DNA from: an uncultured Algibacter sp.
GTDB taxonomy: Bacteria > Bacteroidota > Bacteroidia > Flavobacteriales > Flavobacteriaceae
Direction: 5' to 3'
Length of the DNA: 64,000 nt
Assembly (NCBI RefSeq): GCF_947495925.1
Contig: NZ_CANMAU010000005.1
Location: 62,001-126,000 of the forward strand
Positions 25,048-34,748 of the stretch are shown piece after piece; the first letter of the stretch is position 1; each line of letters starts with the position of its first letter. The notes under the pieces were generated by a model. That model had not been told where the DNA came from. It did no database searches and worked only from the letters and a program-made list of their open reading frames with translations. Both the position numbers and the translations under genes were made by a program.

Positions 25048-25647
25048 TTATCCGTTTAAATATTCATTTCGTTTAAATTTAATTCCTTTTCTAACAAGAT
25101 ACGCATGATATGCACTTGGGATGTCATGCGTCCATTTGGGTAGAATTAGGATAATTAGAACAACATCTATGTAAGATATAAAACCTAGAATAACTGCAAT
25201 AGCAAAAGGAATTCCTGCATGGCTAAAGCCGATTAATGATGTGAATGCTACTAACAATGATATGGCCCAAAGTTTAGAAAGAAATGCATGTGTACAGGTT
25301 TCTTTCTTGAATTTTATGAAACTAATCGTATAACACATTATTTCCATGCTTATAATAACCAGAATGGCGAAACCATTGTCATAAATTAGTTCCGGATATA
25401 ATAACCACGTTGCGAAACCCATAGATAGCCAAAACACCATATCGGTTTGGCTATCCATGCGTCTTAATTTTTCTGAAGATATATTTTGTTTTCTGGCAAT
25501 AATACCGTCTAAAATATCTGATAGTAACCCCAAATACATCAGAATAAGAATAGTTAATTTAGAATCTTTCCCAATAAAATAGGCGAACGCTAAAATAATT
25601 GGCACGAGCATTAAACGAAATATTATTAATGCAATTGGTATACTCAT
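25048..25647 (-). CDS. CDP-alcohol phosphatidyltransferase family membrane protein
   Basis: 199 residues with about six membrane helices. The family motif D-x2-D-G-x2-A-R-x8-G-x3-D-x3-D is present as D44, D47-G48, A51-R52, D65 and D69. The glycine before D65 is replaced by Leu61; all four metal-binding Asp residues are kept. Such enzymes transfer a phosphatidyl group from CDP-diacylglycerol to an alcohol (glycerol phosphate, serine, inositol). The acceptor cannot be read from sequence. It lies 35 bp after the Lgt-fusion gene on the same strand, so the pair may act together in lipid chemistry. Confidence 0.85.
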   Translation of the reverse strand: MSIPIALIIFRLMLVPIILAFAYFIGKDSKLTILILMYLGLLSDILDGIIARKQNISSEKLRRMDSQTDMVFWLSMGFATWLLYPELIYDNGFAILVIISMEIMCYTISFIKFKKETCTHAFLSKLWAISLLVAFTSLIGFSHAGIPFAIAVILGFISYIDVVLIILILPKWTHDIPSAYHAYLVRKGIKFKRNEYLNG

Positions 25648-25682
25648 GGGCCGCTTAGAATTAAACTTTTTAATATAGATCT

Positions 25683-27473
25683 TTATTGTTTGGTCTTATG
25701 TCCGAATCGATAGTTTAGTGAGAATACAAATTTTCCAGAAGCTTGATCTTGTTCAAATTGAAAATTATTTTCTTTAAAGACGTACATAAGATTAATACCT
25801 AGGTTTTCTGTAACTAAAGCTTCGGCAGAAATATAATCAGTCTCTAAATTCCAAATACGGCCATATCTTAGGCTATAGTCTCGGCTGAACCCGAATGCAC
25901 TTCCTATACTGGATCTGGAATATAATGTTGGATAAGCTGATGGCATCATAAAACCATAATTATAATCTATGTCTACATATTTTTCTGGTCCTACTCTTAA
26001 ATGGAACTCGGGTAATATGTTATAGGTTTTATTGGCTTCTTCAATATTTGTTGCGTCTATAGTTTCGTTTTTATTGACACGTAATTTACCAAATTGAAAC
26101 CCTGCTCCTGCGCCAAACCACTTACTATCCCATTGCGCATATGGGTTTACAGCAAATACAAATTCTGAGTCTGTTTCATTGGTGCTTAAATTAGTGCTTT
26201 TAATATTACCTCCCGAAACATTGACACCAAAAGTACTAGTTTTATTATTTTTTATGCTAACCATAGAATATCCAGCTCCTACTATTTGGTAGACTTGCTT
26301 AAAGTATTCGCGAAAATAAACGGTACTACCACATTCACTTTGTTGAGGATCAAAAGCTACTTCATTTGCGAAATTACCAAAAGAGCCACCAAAATCTATA
26401 CGCTTGTATTTTTTAATTACTGGTGTTTGATTTGGTATTGTTTGGGCCAGAACATAAAAAGGTGCGATTAACCATAATGCGACAAGTATAGGATGGCTTT
26501 TTAATCTGTTCTCGGTAAAAAGATGATAAAACGATAGTATAATGGCAGGAATAAACATAAACCAAACAACCTTAAGTTCAAAAGGCAAAAGTAAATTTGT
26601 CAAGTTATAAATGAAAAATGATAGGATTACTATATAAACGAATTCAGCATGGAGATATGGTGAATTTTGGCTACCCTTTATAACTTCAAATTTTAACCGT
26701 TTTTCATTTAACCATAAAACTACAGCTAAAAAGATGCCAAAGCCTAGCATCATCCATTGGTAAATCCAGATGCCTAAATAATAAGTTGTACCAAATTGAG
26801 ATACACTATGGTCTCTAAAAAATTCAACTCCAAATCGTACAGTAAAGTAGGCAAACAGAGCAAATAGCGTAGCACTTCCATTCTTTCTCCATTTTTTATG
26901 TGTTTTCCATACAATGCAGCCTATAATTATTAATATAAGGCTTTCGTATAACTGAACAGGGTGCACCGACAATGATAACGTGGCATCGTTTTCTATACTA
27001 CCATTAAACCAATGATTATAATGAGCATTGGTGGTTACGGGATACTGAACACTACAAAACCCATTAAAAGGAAGGCCGAAACAGCACCCATTAAATAGGC
27101 ACCCCAACTTCATAATACCTAAAGATATAGGCCCAGTCCAAGCAAATAAGTCTAAAATAGGTCTTTTAAATCTAAATAATCGTTGGGAAATTAAAAGCCC
27201 TATTAAGCCAAATAATAATCCTCCTATAGAAGATCTATTGTTGAATTCTGGGAGTTTTGTGCGGGTCGCAGGAATCCAGTTTTCTATGGGAATTGTAAAT
27301 AATCTTGAACCTACTACACTAAAAAGCGTAATTGTGGTTAACATTAATAACACAGAACGTAAATGATAACCCTGTTTTATGCTTTTGTAGATAACTACAA
27401 AAAACATAAATATAAATGCTAACTGGTAAAATAATTGATAGGAAGTATGCGCGTTACCTACTGAAATATCCAT
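25683..27473 (-). CDS. Lgt-family diacylglyceryl transferase fused to a C-terminal beta-barrel-like domain
   Basis: 596 residues, about twice the usual Lgt length. Residues 1-265 are Lgt-like: seven or so membrane helices, RSSIGGLLFG (80-89, aligned with the HGGLIG motif but with Ser where His is usual), LGCLFNGCCFG (123-133), HPVQLYES (171-178) and VRFGVEFFRD (212-221) with the essential Arg. Residues 275-320 add two helices. Residues 326-344 (HPILVALWLIAPFYVLAQ) read like a signal peptide, and 350-596 are beta-strand rich with alternating aromatic residues and end SLNYRFGHKTKQ. Lgt attaches diacylglycerol to lipoprotein Cys at the inner membrane. The barrel-like tail would have to be cleaved off or be periplasmic; its role is unknown. 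Confidence 0.75.
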   Translation of the reverse strand: MDISVGNAHTSYQLFYQLAFIFMFFVVIYKSIKQGYHLRSVLLMLTTITLFSVVGSRLFTIPIENWIPATRTKLPEFNNRSSIGGLLFGLIGLLISQRLFRFKRPILDLFAWTGPISLGIMKLGCLFNGCCFGLPFNGFCSVQYPVTTNAHYNHWFNGSIENDATLSLSVHPVQLYESLILIIIGCIVWKTHKKWRKNGSATLFALFAYFTVRFGVEFFRDHSVSQFGTTYYLGIWIYQWMMLGFGIFLAVVLWLNEKRLKFEVIKGSQNSPYLHAEFVYIVILSFFIYNLTNLLLPFELKVVWFMFIPAIILSFYHLFTENRLKSHPILVALWLIAPFYVLAQTIPNQTPVIKKYKRIDFGGSFGNFANEVAFDPQQSECGSTVYFREYFKQVYQIVGAGYSMVSIKNNKTSTFGVNVSGGNIKSTNLSTNETDSEFVFAVNPYAQWDSKWFGAGAGFQFGKLRVNKNETIDATNIEEANKTYNILPEFHLRVGPEKYVDIDYNYGFMMPSAYPTLYSRSSIGSAFGFSRDYSLRYGRIWNLETDYISAEALVTENLGINLMYVFKENNFQFEQDQASGKFVFSLNYRFGHKTKQ

Positions 27474-27868
27474 AATTTTTGAGATTTAGTTTAACATTTT
27501 TAATAAACTTAATTCGTAATAATTGAATTTATAGTCCAACTAAGTTCTATGAACAATAACTTAGGACATACTGATTCTTTATTAAATTACAATTTCAAGT
27601 ATAAGTTATGGGTACAGATTAAAAACAGAATAGTTTGAAAGGCAATGGTCTGTCTTATATACTTTTCAAGCATATTAAGATTATATTATTATCTTGCTGT
27701 ATAACAATATGATACATAAAGATACTAAAAAAAATATACTTGTAAGTTTTTAAAGAAAATGACTGTTTTAAACTATAAAATTATTTCTGAAGGTAGAAAT
27801 AAACTACCTATCTCTTAATGATAAAAAGTTTTTGAAGATGAACTTTATAGAAAAGTACAATATCTACA
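27474..27868. other. 395-bp intergenic gap
   Basis: No ORF or hairpin of note. It contains ACATAAAGATAC at about 27713-27724, equal to one half of the MarR-type palindromes at 22654-22709 but without a matching left arm. The upstream promoter of the Lgt-fusion gene must lie here, but no TAnnTTTG box is convincing. Confidence 0.4.
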
Positions 27869-28708
27869 TTAAAAAAGTTTAATGAATTCTGTAGTGTTCC
27901 GTACACTAAAAAAACCAAGAGCTTTAGTATTATTGGTTGTATTTACAATGTTCCCGGTTAAGTTTGCAGGAGGAGGCAGGAACAATTGACCAGGGTCTGA
28001 TTCACTTCCCGCATTTGTTATTTGATTTTCAAACTGCGCAAATTGATTTAAGTAGAATTGATACGAATTAAAATTAAGATTAGAAATGCGAACTCGTACT
28101 TCCTGCGGATTATCAACAAGAAATTCTGTTGAATCAAACGTAGCGTTTTCATTTCCATTAAAAAGAACGTCATTAGTAAGTTCATTTACTTTAAGATCTA
28201 ACGAGCCACCATTATAGAAAAGGAAATTGATTAAATAGAAGTTTGTATCATCAAGAGGGTCCGAAAAAATTACCCGATTAAGTTCGCTAGTTATTTCAAT
28301 ATCCTTAACGACTATTGCAGGTTTTAGAACCTCCCTTTCAGATACGAATGTTGTACCATCTGACAGCATAATTTCTACCCAATATGCGTTACCTACAATG
28401 GTAGTTATCATTTCAGAGCTTCTGTATGTCCCCTTTCTTATATCAAAAGAGTCTGTTATTAGCTCATTATTTCCATGCGAGTCTTTCATGAAAAGTGAAA
28501 TTTGAGCGTCATTTATAGGGTTTAAATTTTGCTCATTAACAGGAACAGTTCGCTGAATTTTAATATTTACATATTCTGTCCCATTAGTTAGAAAACCCGA
28601 AATGAATATTTGAGGTTCAAAATTTGATGCATTTGGAATTTCACTTACACAGCCTGTAAACGGTAATATCGTTAAGAGGTATATTAATGTTTTATATATT
28701 GATTTCAT
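27869..28708 (-). CDS. DUF4249 family lipoprotein
   Basis: 279 residues with lipobox TILPFTGC (Cys near residue 20). NFEPQIFISGFLTNGTEYVN and the paired INDAQISLFMKD segment match the N-terminal Ig-like part of DUF4249, a family normally encoded next to TonB receptors in Bacteroidota. A role as surface partner of the receptor, like SusD-type lipoproteins, is inferred. It starts 5 bp after the receptor gene and is the last gene of the ECF/FecR operon. Confidence 0.85.
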   Translation of the reverse strand: MKSIYKTLIYLLTILPFTGCVSEIPNASNFEPQIFISGFLTNGTEYVNIKIQRTVPVNEQNLNPINDAQISLFMKDSHGNNELITDSFDIRKGTYRSSEMITTIVGNAYWVEIMLSDGTTFVSEREVLKPAIVVKDIEITSELNRVIFSDPLDDTNFYLINFLFYNGGSLDLKVNELTNDVLFNGNENATFDSTEFLVDNPQEVRVRISNLNFNSYQFYLNQFAQFENQITNAGSESDPGQLFLPPPANLTGNIVNTTNNTKALGFFSVRNTTEFIKLF

Positions 28709-28713
28709 AAGAT

Positions 28714-31422
28714 TTAGAATTTGAAATTATAGGTTACAAAAGGTATGGGAGCACCTAATACCGAAAATTTAAAAGTTTTTAACTCGTTGTTTTGAAAAGT
28801 AGAAAACACTGAAAAAGCATTTGGACTACCGTAGACATTATAAAATCCAAAGTTCCAACTCCCCTGCCATTTCGTATTTGGATTACCTGTAGGTGTATAG
28901 GTGAAGGAAATATCCATTCGATGAATATCTGGAATACGAAATGCATTCCTATCCGAATATGTCAAATAGGGATCACCCTCAAAACTTAATCTACCAGTAG
29001 GTACAGTAGTTGGTCTTCCTGTTTGATAGGTAAAGAAAACCCCCAAGTCCCATTTTTTACCTAAATTATAACTAGCAGTTACATTTAATAAATGAGGTCT
29101 ATCATAATTAGAAGGGTAATAGCTTCCATTATTGATATTCTCTGTATCAAATGCACTTGTTGTTTTTCGTTTGGAAACGGAATAGGTGTAATTTAAATTA
29201 CCAGTAAGCCTTCCCTTATTTTTATAAAAACCAAACTCCAACCCATAGGCATAACCGTCAGCAGGGAGTAATTGAGTTTCAATATTCTCATTAATAAATA
29301 AATCAGCACCATTTTTATACTCTACAATATTTTTAAAAGTTTTATAATAGCCCTCTATAGATATATTGTATTTTCTTTTTGGAGTATCATATGCATAGCC
29401 ACCAGATATCTGATTGACCTCAAGTGGTTTTATATACTTTCCTGAAGGTTTCCAAATATCAAAAGGTAAAGCCGCAGCTGTATTGGATATTAGGTGAACG
29501 TATTGAAATGTTCTATTATATCCTATTTTTATTGCTTTTCGATGATTCAAATCATATTTTAAGGAGAATCGCGGTTCAAAACCAGAATAACTTTCAACGA
29601 CTTCACCTTTCCCAAATTCTTGAGTGCCTGTAATGGTATTTACGGTTAAGGGTAAATCAGGATTGTAGAGTGAAACCGTACTCGGAGCTACATTTCCAAA
29701 CCAAGAATAGCGAAAGCCAAGGTTCATAGAGAGTTTGTCCCACGTTTTTTCTATTTCATAATATGGAGCAATTTCTAAACCTTTGTCAATGTCAAAATCC
29801 TCAGGGCTTAACCCGGATTCCTCACTTGATAGCTCTGCTGGCGTAAATTTATAAAGTGTACTATTGATACCAAATCTCATTTTGGTATTTGGATTTACGT
29901 AGTAAGTGAAATCAGGTTTTACAATCCAATTCTCTACACCAGAATTCCATTTAAAACTACCTGCACCATTAACAAAACCACCAGTGTCATTTTGGGATGC
30001 CAAAGCATATGTATAACTACTATAAATTCCAGATATATTCATAAACAATTTATCTGAAAAGAGGTGATTCCAACGTAATGTAGTGGTAGCATTTTTCCAA
30101 CGAAAATCTATAGAAGAATCTGGTTCATCGTCACTCACTGTATCATCCAACTTCATTACATCTGCACCAAAATAACCAGATGCAAATAGTTTGTTGTTCT
30201 TATTAATATTCCAAGATAACTTGGTGTTCAAATCATAAAAGAACAATTTCGTACCGTCCAAACTTTCCCCTCCAAGTGGAAAGAATATATCCATGTATGA
30301 TCTGCGCCCTGAAACAAGAAAATTCAGTTTTTCTTTTATTATCGGTCCTTCTAAGGTGATTCTTGAGAATAAGGTTCCCACCCCTCCTTCTCCTTTAAAC
30401 TCTTTGGTGTTTCCTTCTTTTTGGCGAATATCTAGCACGGAGGACGCTCTTCCTCCATACCTAGCTGGGATTCCACCTTTATATAGCGTTACATCCTTAA
30501 TGGCATCAGCATTTACTATTGAAAAGAGTCCCCATAAATGAGATGACACGTATAATGGGGCTTCATCTAGCAATATTAGGTTTTGATCAATATTACCACC
30601 TCGAACGTTAAAACCAGCTGTACCCTCACCTACTGACGTTACACCGGGTTGTGTTAATATGGCTCTGTTTATATCGGGTTCACCAAAAAAGGCAGGAAGC
30701 TGTTTTATATCTGTTATTTTCAAATTATTTACGCCTGTTAGCACATTATTCACCTGACTTTTATTCGTATTACCTGAAGTAATTACTACTTCGTCAAGCA
30801 TATCTGGTGATGGCTGTAATTCAAAATTTTGTTTGATGTTATGCTTTAATTCTAAAACCTCTTTCTTTGAGGTATACCCTAAATAGGAAATTTGTAACGT
30901 ATAGATTCCCTCGGGTAAGGTTAAGGAGTAAAACCCATATTCATTGGTTGTAGCCCCTTTACCTTCGTCATCCACAATTATATTTGCTCCAAGAAGTGTC
31001 TCTCCGGTTTCGGCATCCTTAATGATTCCACTAATAGTATAGTTTGTTTTTTGAGTTTTTTGTTTTGAAAGAATGACTAGGTTTTTTCGAAATTTATACT
31101 GGATTTCTGTACTCTCAAATAATACATCCAAAGCAGATGAGATATCTTTTTCAACAATATCAATACTGATTTTGAGATTACTGTCTATTTCATCATTATT
31201 ATATACAAAATTGAAAGTTGTTTGGAATTCTATTTGACTCAGTATGGATTGTAAAGAAGTATTATCCATCTTCAAGGTCACTTGATTCTGAGAAAAACTT
31301 GTAAATGCCATCAATTGAAAGCAGCAGACTATATAAATTGTAAATGATAATTTCATTAAAAAATTACTCCTTTTTAAAACGCTTTTCTGTTTTATTAAAA
31401 CAGCGAGTTGTTTTATTTTCAT
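28714..31422 (-). CDS. TonB-dependent receptor with N-terminal STN domain
   Basis: 902 residues. The signal sequence is preceded by a basic extension; an internal Met at residue 23 is an alternative start. Then come an STN (secretin/TonB short N-terminal) domain at about 48-115, a CarboxypepD_reg-like domain (TISGIIKDAETGETLLGANI, 129-215), a plug domain with FNVRGGNIDQNLILLDEAPL, and a 22-strand-type barrel ending FVTYNFKF. The STN domain allows signalling to FecR. The substrate is unknown. It lies between the fecR-like gene and the DUF4249 lipoprotein, forming a complete sensing and uptake operon. Confidence 0.92.
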   Translation of the reverse strand: MKIKQLAVLIKQKSVLKRSNFLMKLSFTIYIVCCFQLMAFTSFSQNQVTLKMDNTSLQSILSQIEFQTTFNFVYNNDEIDSNLKISIDIVEKDISSALDVLFESTEIQYKFRKNLVILSKQKTQKTNYTISGIIKDAETGETLLGANIIVDDEGKGATTNEYGFYSLTLPEGIYTLQISYLGYTSKKEVLELKHNIKQNFELQPSPDMLDEVVITSGNTNKSQVNNVLTGVNNLKITDIKQLPAFFGEPDINRAILTQPGVTSVGEGTAGFNVRGGNIDQNLILLDEAPLYVSSHLWGLFSIVNADAIKDVTLYKGGIPARYGGRASSVLDIRQKEGNTKEFKGEGGVGTLFSRITLEGPIIKEKLNFLVSGRRSYMDIFFPLGGESLDGTKLFFYDLNTKLSWNINKNNKLFASGYFGADVMKLDDTVSDDEPDSSIDFRWKNATTTLRWNHLFSDKLFMNISGIYSSYTYALASQNDTGGFVNGAGSFKWNSGVENWIVKPDFTYYVNPNTKMRFGINSTLYKFTPAELSSEESGLSPEDFDIDKGLEIAPYYEIEKTWDKLSMNLGFRYSWFGNVAPSTVSLYNPDLPLTVNTITGTQEFGKGEVVESYSGFEPRFSLKYDLNHRKAIKIGYNRTFQYVHLISNTAAALPFDIWKPSGKYIKPLEVNQISGGYAYDTPKRKYNISIEGYYKTFKNIVEYKNGADLFINENIETQLLPADGYAYGLEFGFYKNKGRLTGNLNYTYSVSKRKTTSAFDTENINNGSYYPSNYDRPHLLNVTASYNLGKKWDLGVFFTYQTGRPTTVPTGRLSFEGDPYLTYSDRNAFRIPDIHRMDISFTYTPTGNPNTKWQGSWNFGFYNVYGSPNAFSVFSTFQNNELKTFKFSVLGAPIPFVTYNFKF

Positions 31423-31508
31423 AAATTTGATTATTGTTAATTAATATTAATCTTCGAAGATTTATTTTTTGACAGTTATAGTGGGGAAGCTCGAATTTCC
31501 CCACTTTT

Positions 31509-32483
31509 TTATTTAATCAGCCACTCATTCGTTTGTTGATTTAGGTTATACTTAAAATTTTTAGAGGCCTTAAGAATTTCTAAAATTTCTTCAATAGGTG
31601 TTGATTTATCAAAAATGGCAGTAAACTTAGAATTTGCAATAGTTGTATTTTCAAACACTAATTTTATATTTAATTGATTATTCAAATCATTAGCAATATC
31701 TTTAAACGGTGCGTTTTCAAATCGAATTTTACCGTTTCTCCAAGCCAAAACAGTTTGCTTATTTTGAATTAAGGTTTTTAATGGCGTACCATCGACCTTT
31801 AGAATTCTAATATTATTATTGGGAAGCATAATGATTTTCTCTTCAAAGTAGTTTTTTGAGGACACTTCAACTTTCCCTGTAAGAAGTGTAGTTTCTGAAT
31901 AGGTATTCTCTGGATAAGCCTTGATATTAAAACTTGTACCTAAAGCTTTTACAATAACATTATCTGGTGTTTCAACTGTAAACGGATGAGTTTTATCTTT
32001 TGCTACTTCAAAAAAGGCTTCACCTTGTAATTGAATTGTTCTTGGAAAGCCTTCCTTATATGAGATTTTACTTCCAGCATTTAGCCAAACTACAGAACCA
32101 TCAGAAAGAATAATTTCTCTTTCTTGTCCATAACCAGTTTCTAGAGAAATAATGTTATTCGATAAAAACTGGTATGCTGTTCCTGCAATTGAAATAAATA
32201 AGATAACTACAGCCGCATACTTTAAGTATTTTTGTATAGTTCGACTCTTTCTATTAGCAGGTACTACTGCTGAGAAGAATTTAGTTTTCTCTTCTTCAAT
32301 GTCAATAGTATCGTCAAACGGATTCTTTTCCGTTACCTCATAAAGCTTGACGATTGAATTGAATAACTCTTTATCAAAATTATTTGAGTTTTTCCAATTC
32401 TCAATTTTTATTCGTGTAACTTCATCTGCATTTTTAGAAACATAAGCCCAAATCTCTACTTCTTCAACTAAATTGTGTTTCAT
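31509..32483 (-). CDS. FecR family anti-sigma regulator
   Basis: 324 residues. A cytoplasmic N-terminal part (1-85), one membrane helix (YAAVVILFISIAGTAYQFL), then a periplasmic FecR domain with YGQEREIILSDGSVVWLNAG and VKALGTSFNIKAYPE, and a C-terminal DUF4974 part (LAWRNGKIRFENAPFKDIAN). FecR proteins hold the ECF sigma factor and relay the receptor's STN signal. It is placed 51 bp after the sigma gene and 86 bp before the receptor. Confidence 0.93.
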   Translation of the reverse strand: MKHNLVEEVEIWAYVSKNADEVTRIKIENWKNSNNFDKELFNSIVKLYEVTEKNPFDDTIDIEEEKTKFFSAVVPANRKSRTIQKYLKYAAVVILFISIAGTAYQFLSNNIISLETGYGQEREIILSDGSVVWLNAGSKISYKEGFPRTIQLQGEAFFEVAKDKTHPFTVETPDNVIVKALGTSFNIKAYPENTYSETTLLTGKVEVSSKNYFEEKIIMLPNNNIRILKVDGTPLKTLIQNKQTVLAWRNGKIRFENAPFKDIANDLNNQLNIKLVFENTTIANSKFTAIFDKSTPIEEILEILKASKNFKYNLNQQTNEWLIK

Positions 32484-32534
32484 AATAGGTGTTTACTATA
32501 AAACGTTTGTCATCCAGTAATCCCCTATTTTATT

Positions 32535-33041
32535 TTATAAATAATCTTTTAATTTCTTTCTGAAAGTATGCAAGGCCTTTGAAATATGAGATTCAACTGT
32601 TTTAATAGATATATTTTTTAAAGAAGCTATTTCTTGGTATGTCAGCCCTTTGTCTCTTGATAACTTAAATATTTCAGAAGTCTTCGGCTGTAATGAATTG
32701 TATATGTCATCTATTTCTTTTTCTAGTTCCCAGACATTATTCATGTCTGTAGTAAACTCAGTATTTAACTTGTAAAGGTTTAAGTGTTTTTCTTGAGTTT
32801 TATTTTTACGATGATTATCTATAATCTTATTTTTCAAGACCGTAATTAGGTAGGACTCTATGGAACGTTCATCATCTTTAATATTCTCAATATTTTCCCA
32901 AAGCTTAATAAATGTTTCTTGGACAAGACTTTCTGCTACATCTCTATGATTAATCACTTTAACTGCATAATTAAAAAGCCTCTTGTAATACTTATCAAAT
33001 AATTCTGAGAATATTTTTTTCTTAACTCTTACTGACTTCAC
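32535..33041 (-). CDS. ECF RNA polymerase sigma factor of the FecI/FecR type
   Basis: 168 residues. Region 2 is FDKYYKRLFNYAVKVINHRD with VQETFIKLWENI, and region 4 is KLSRDKGLTYQEIASLKNIS followed by IKTVESHISKALHTFRKKL, with the usual short linker. It is the first gene of the operon with fecR, the TonB receptor and DUF4249. It is expected to activate this operon when the receptor senses its ligand. The upstream region lacks the AAC-N17-GTCTAT pattern seen for the other ECF system. Confidence 0.93.
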   Translation of the reverse strand: MKSVRVKKKIFSELFDKYYKRLFNYAVKVINHRDVAESLVQETFIKLWENIENIKDDERSIESYLITVLKNKIIDNHRKNKTQEKHLNLYKLNTEFTTDMNNVWELEKEIDDIYNSLQPKTSEIFKLSRDKGLTYQEIASLKNISIKTVESHISKALHTFRKKLKDYL

Positions 33042-33293
33042 TTATTAATTTCCTGCTTTTCTATAGAGAATTCGTTTGTTCGTTTTTCAACTGATAAATC
33101 TATAAAATATTGTAGCCCGCTAAGTTAAAAAGTTAATTATTATCCATTTTTTATAACTAATACGTTCAGGTATGGTACCTAATTATTTGATACAAAGTCA
33201 ACTATTAATGGTGAAAAGTAATAGCTACCAATTTTATAAATTTAATTGATAGCTATTATTCTACTTTCTATTTCGCATAAATCACAAAATCTT

Positions 33294-34454
33294 TTATGGA
33301 TTAATGGCTTTTAAATGTGCATATACTGGATTTCCCTGCACTTTCATCTCTACTTCCCTTTCGAAAATTTTAATGCCTTTAACTAGATTAAATTTTCCGT
33401 CTGGAGAGAAAGCTTTAACACCATAAAATTCTCCATTTTCGCTAATCGCTTTAACATTAATAATAATACCTGAGCGACTCGTTCCTTTTACATCAAGTTT
33501 TACATCATTTTCAGTTACTGCTTTAATATCGTAAATCGTGCCGTCTGCCCCAATAGCTTTAATAGGTGCATATTTATCATCATCAGTGTTTTGCATTATT
33601 TTAACGGGTAATTCGGCTCCCTCTACAAATGCCTTAATATTCATAAAACTATGCTGTTTAGAATCTTGAGTTGCTTTCACATCAAACTTGTTACCTTCAG
33701 CATCAAAAGCTTTCACATCTAAATTTTTACCATCAGCTGTTACTGCCTTAATATTCCAAATAATTCTTTTGAAATCACTTTTATAAGCTGTTTTCTTAAT
33801 ATTTTTCTTAGGTAAATTAAAATTATCTTCATTGACAGATGGATGCATAGCTTTTACATGTGCATAGATGCTATGTCCTCTTGACGTCATTTCTCTATCC
33901 TGAGAATTAATTTTTATACCTTTAATATTGTTAAGCTTTCCCGAAGGCGACATAGCTTTCACGCCATAGAATTTCCCTTTTTTGGTTATGGCCTTCATAA
34001 TAACGATATTTCCAAATCTAACAACTCCAATAACATCCATGTTTTCCCCTTCTGGAACTACTGCTTTAAGTTTGTAAGCATTACCGTTATTTGTGATAGC
34101 TACAACCGGTGCAAATTGATTTTTGCTTACGAGTATTTTTACAGGTAATTTCTCCTCTCCCATAATAGCTTTTACATCTAAAAGCTCATCTTGATCGGAA
34201 TTTTGAATGGCTTTTACATCAAACGATTTTCCCTCATTGTCAAAGACTTTAATATCTAAACTTTTTCCATCTGGATCAATCGCTTTAACGTTCCAGTAGA
34301 TATCCTTAACTTTTGCAATTTCTTCTGTTTCAGTTTTATTCGTTTTATCTTTTGAATCTTTTGAAGTCTTGTCATTACAGGACGTAAACAAAAAACCAAG
34401 GATTAATACACAATAACAAACAGTTCTAATGAATGATAGGTTCGAATTTTTCAT
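33294..34454 (-). CDS. Lipoprotein with two tandem 'DVKAI' dodecapeptide-repeat domains
   Basis: 386 residues with lipobox LGFLFTSC and a Lys/Thr/Glu-rich linker. Two domains (about 48-207 and 226-386) are each homologous to the whole mature protein at 7311-7883. Each has about eleven 12-residue units, for example LDIKVFDNEGKS, FDVKAIQNS, YGVKAMSPSGKL, and a shared ending GIKI...VYAHLKAI. Domain order and unit order are conserved between the copies, so duplication was of the complete domain. A beta-solenoid or propeller-like surface domain is inferred. No function is known to me. Confidence 0.75.
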   Translation of the reverse strand: MKNSNLSFIRTVCYCVLILGFLFTSCNDKTSKDSKDKTNKTETEEIAKVKDIYWNVKAIDPDGKSLDIKVFDNEGKSFDVKAIQNSDQDELLDVKAIMGEEKLPVKILVSKNQFAPVVAITNNGNAYKLKAVVPEGENMDVIGVVRFGNIVIMKAITKKGKFYGVKAMSPSGKLNNIKGIKINSQDREMTSRGHSIYAHVKAMHPSVNEDNFNLPKKNIKKTAYKSDFKRIIWNIKAVTADGKNLDVKAFDAEGNKFDVKATQDSKQHSFMNIKAFVEGAELPVKIMQNTDDDKYAPIKAIGADGTIYDIKAVTENDVKLDVKGTSRSGIIINVKAISENGEFYGVKAFSPDGKFNLVKGIKIFEREVEMKVQGNPVYAHLKAINP

Positions 34455-34660
34455 AATTAATTTAGCTTTATAATTAATCTAAAATTATAAAAAGGTGATA
34501 CCATTTTTCATGATAATAGTCATAAAAACAAGAGGTTATTGATTTATAAAAAGCTTAGTCATTCCGCAAAAAGAATATCTACGAACTCAGTCTTTATGAA
34601 TAAATGGAATCTTGAGACTCCAAAAGACTTTTAGCATGACTGTATTTATAGTTTTACGAC

Positions 34661-34668
34661 TATATTTG
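34661..34668 (+). promoter_or_regulatory. Candidate -10 box of the M23 peptidase gene
   Basis: TATATTTG matches TAnnTTTG and lies 80 bp upstream of the start codon at 34749. No clear -33 TTG at the right distance. Confidence 0.4.
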
Positions 34669-34748
34669 CAGAATCCGTTCAAAAAAAAGTCAATATAAAA
34701 AGCAATAAAATAAAGCTGTTATAAATTAATAATTCATCAAATTAGTTA

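Noticed and set aside
27713-27724. Half-site ACATAAAGATAC similar to the MarR operator
   Set aside because: Only one arm is present; chance occurrence is likely in AT-rich DNA.
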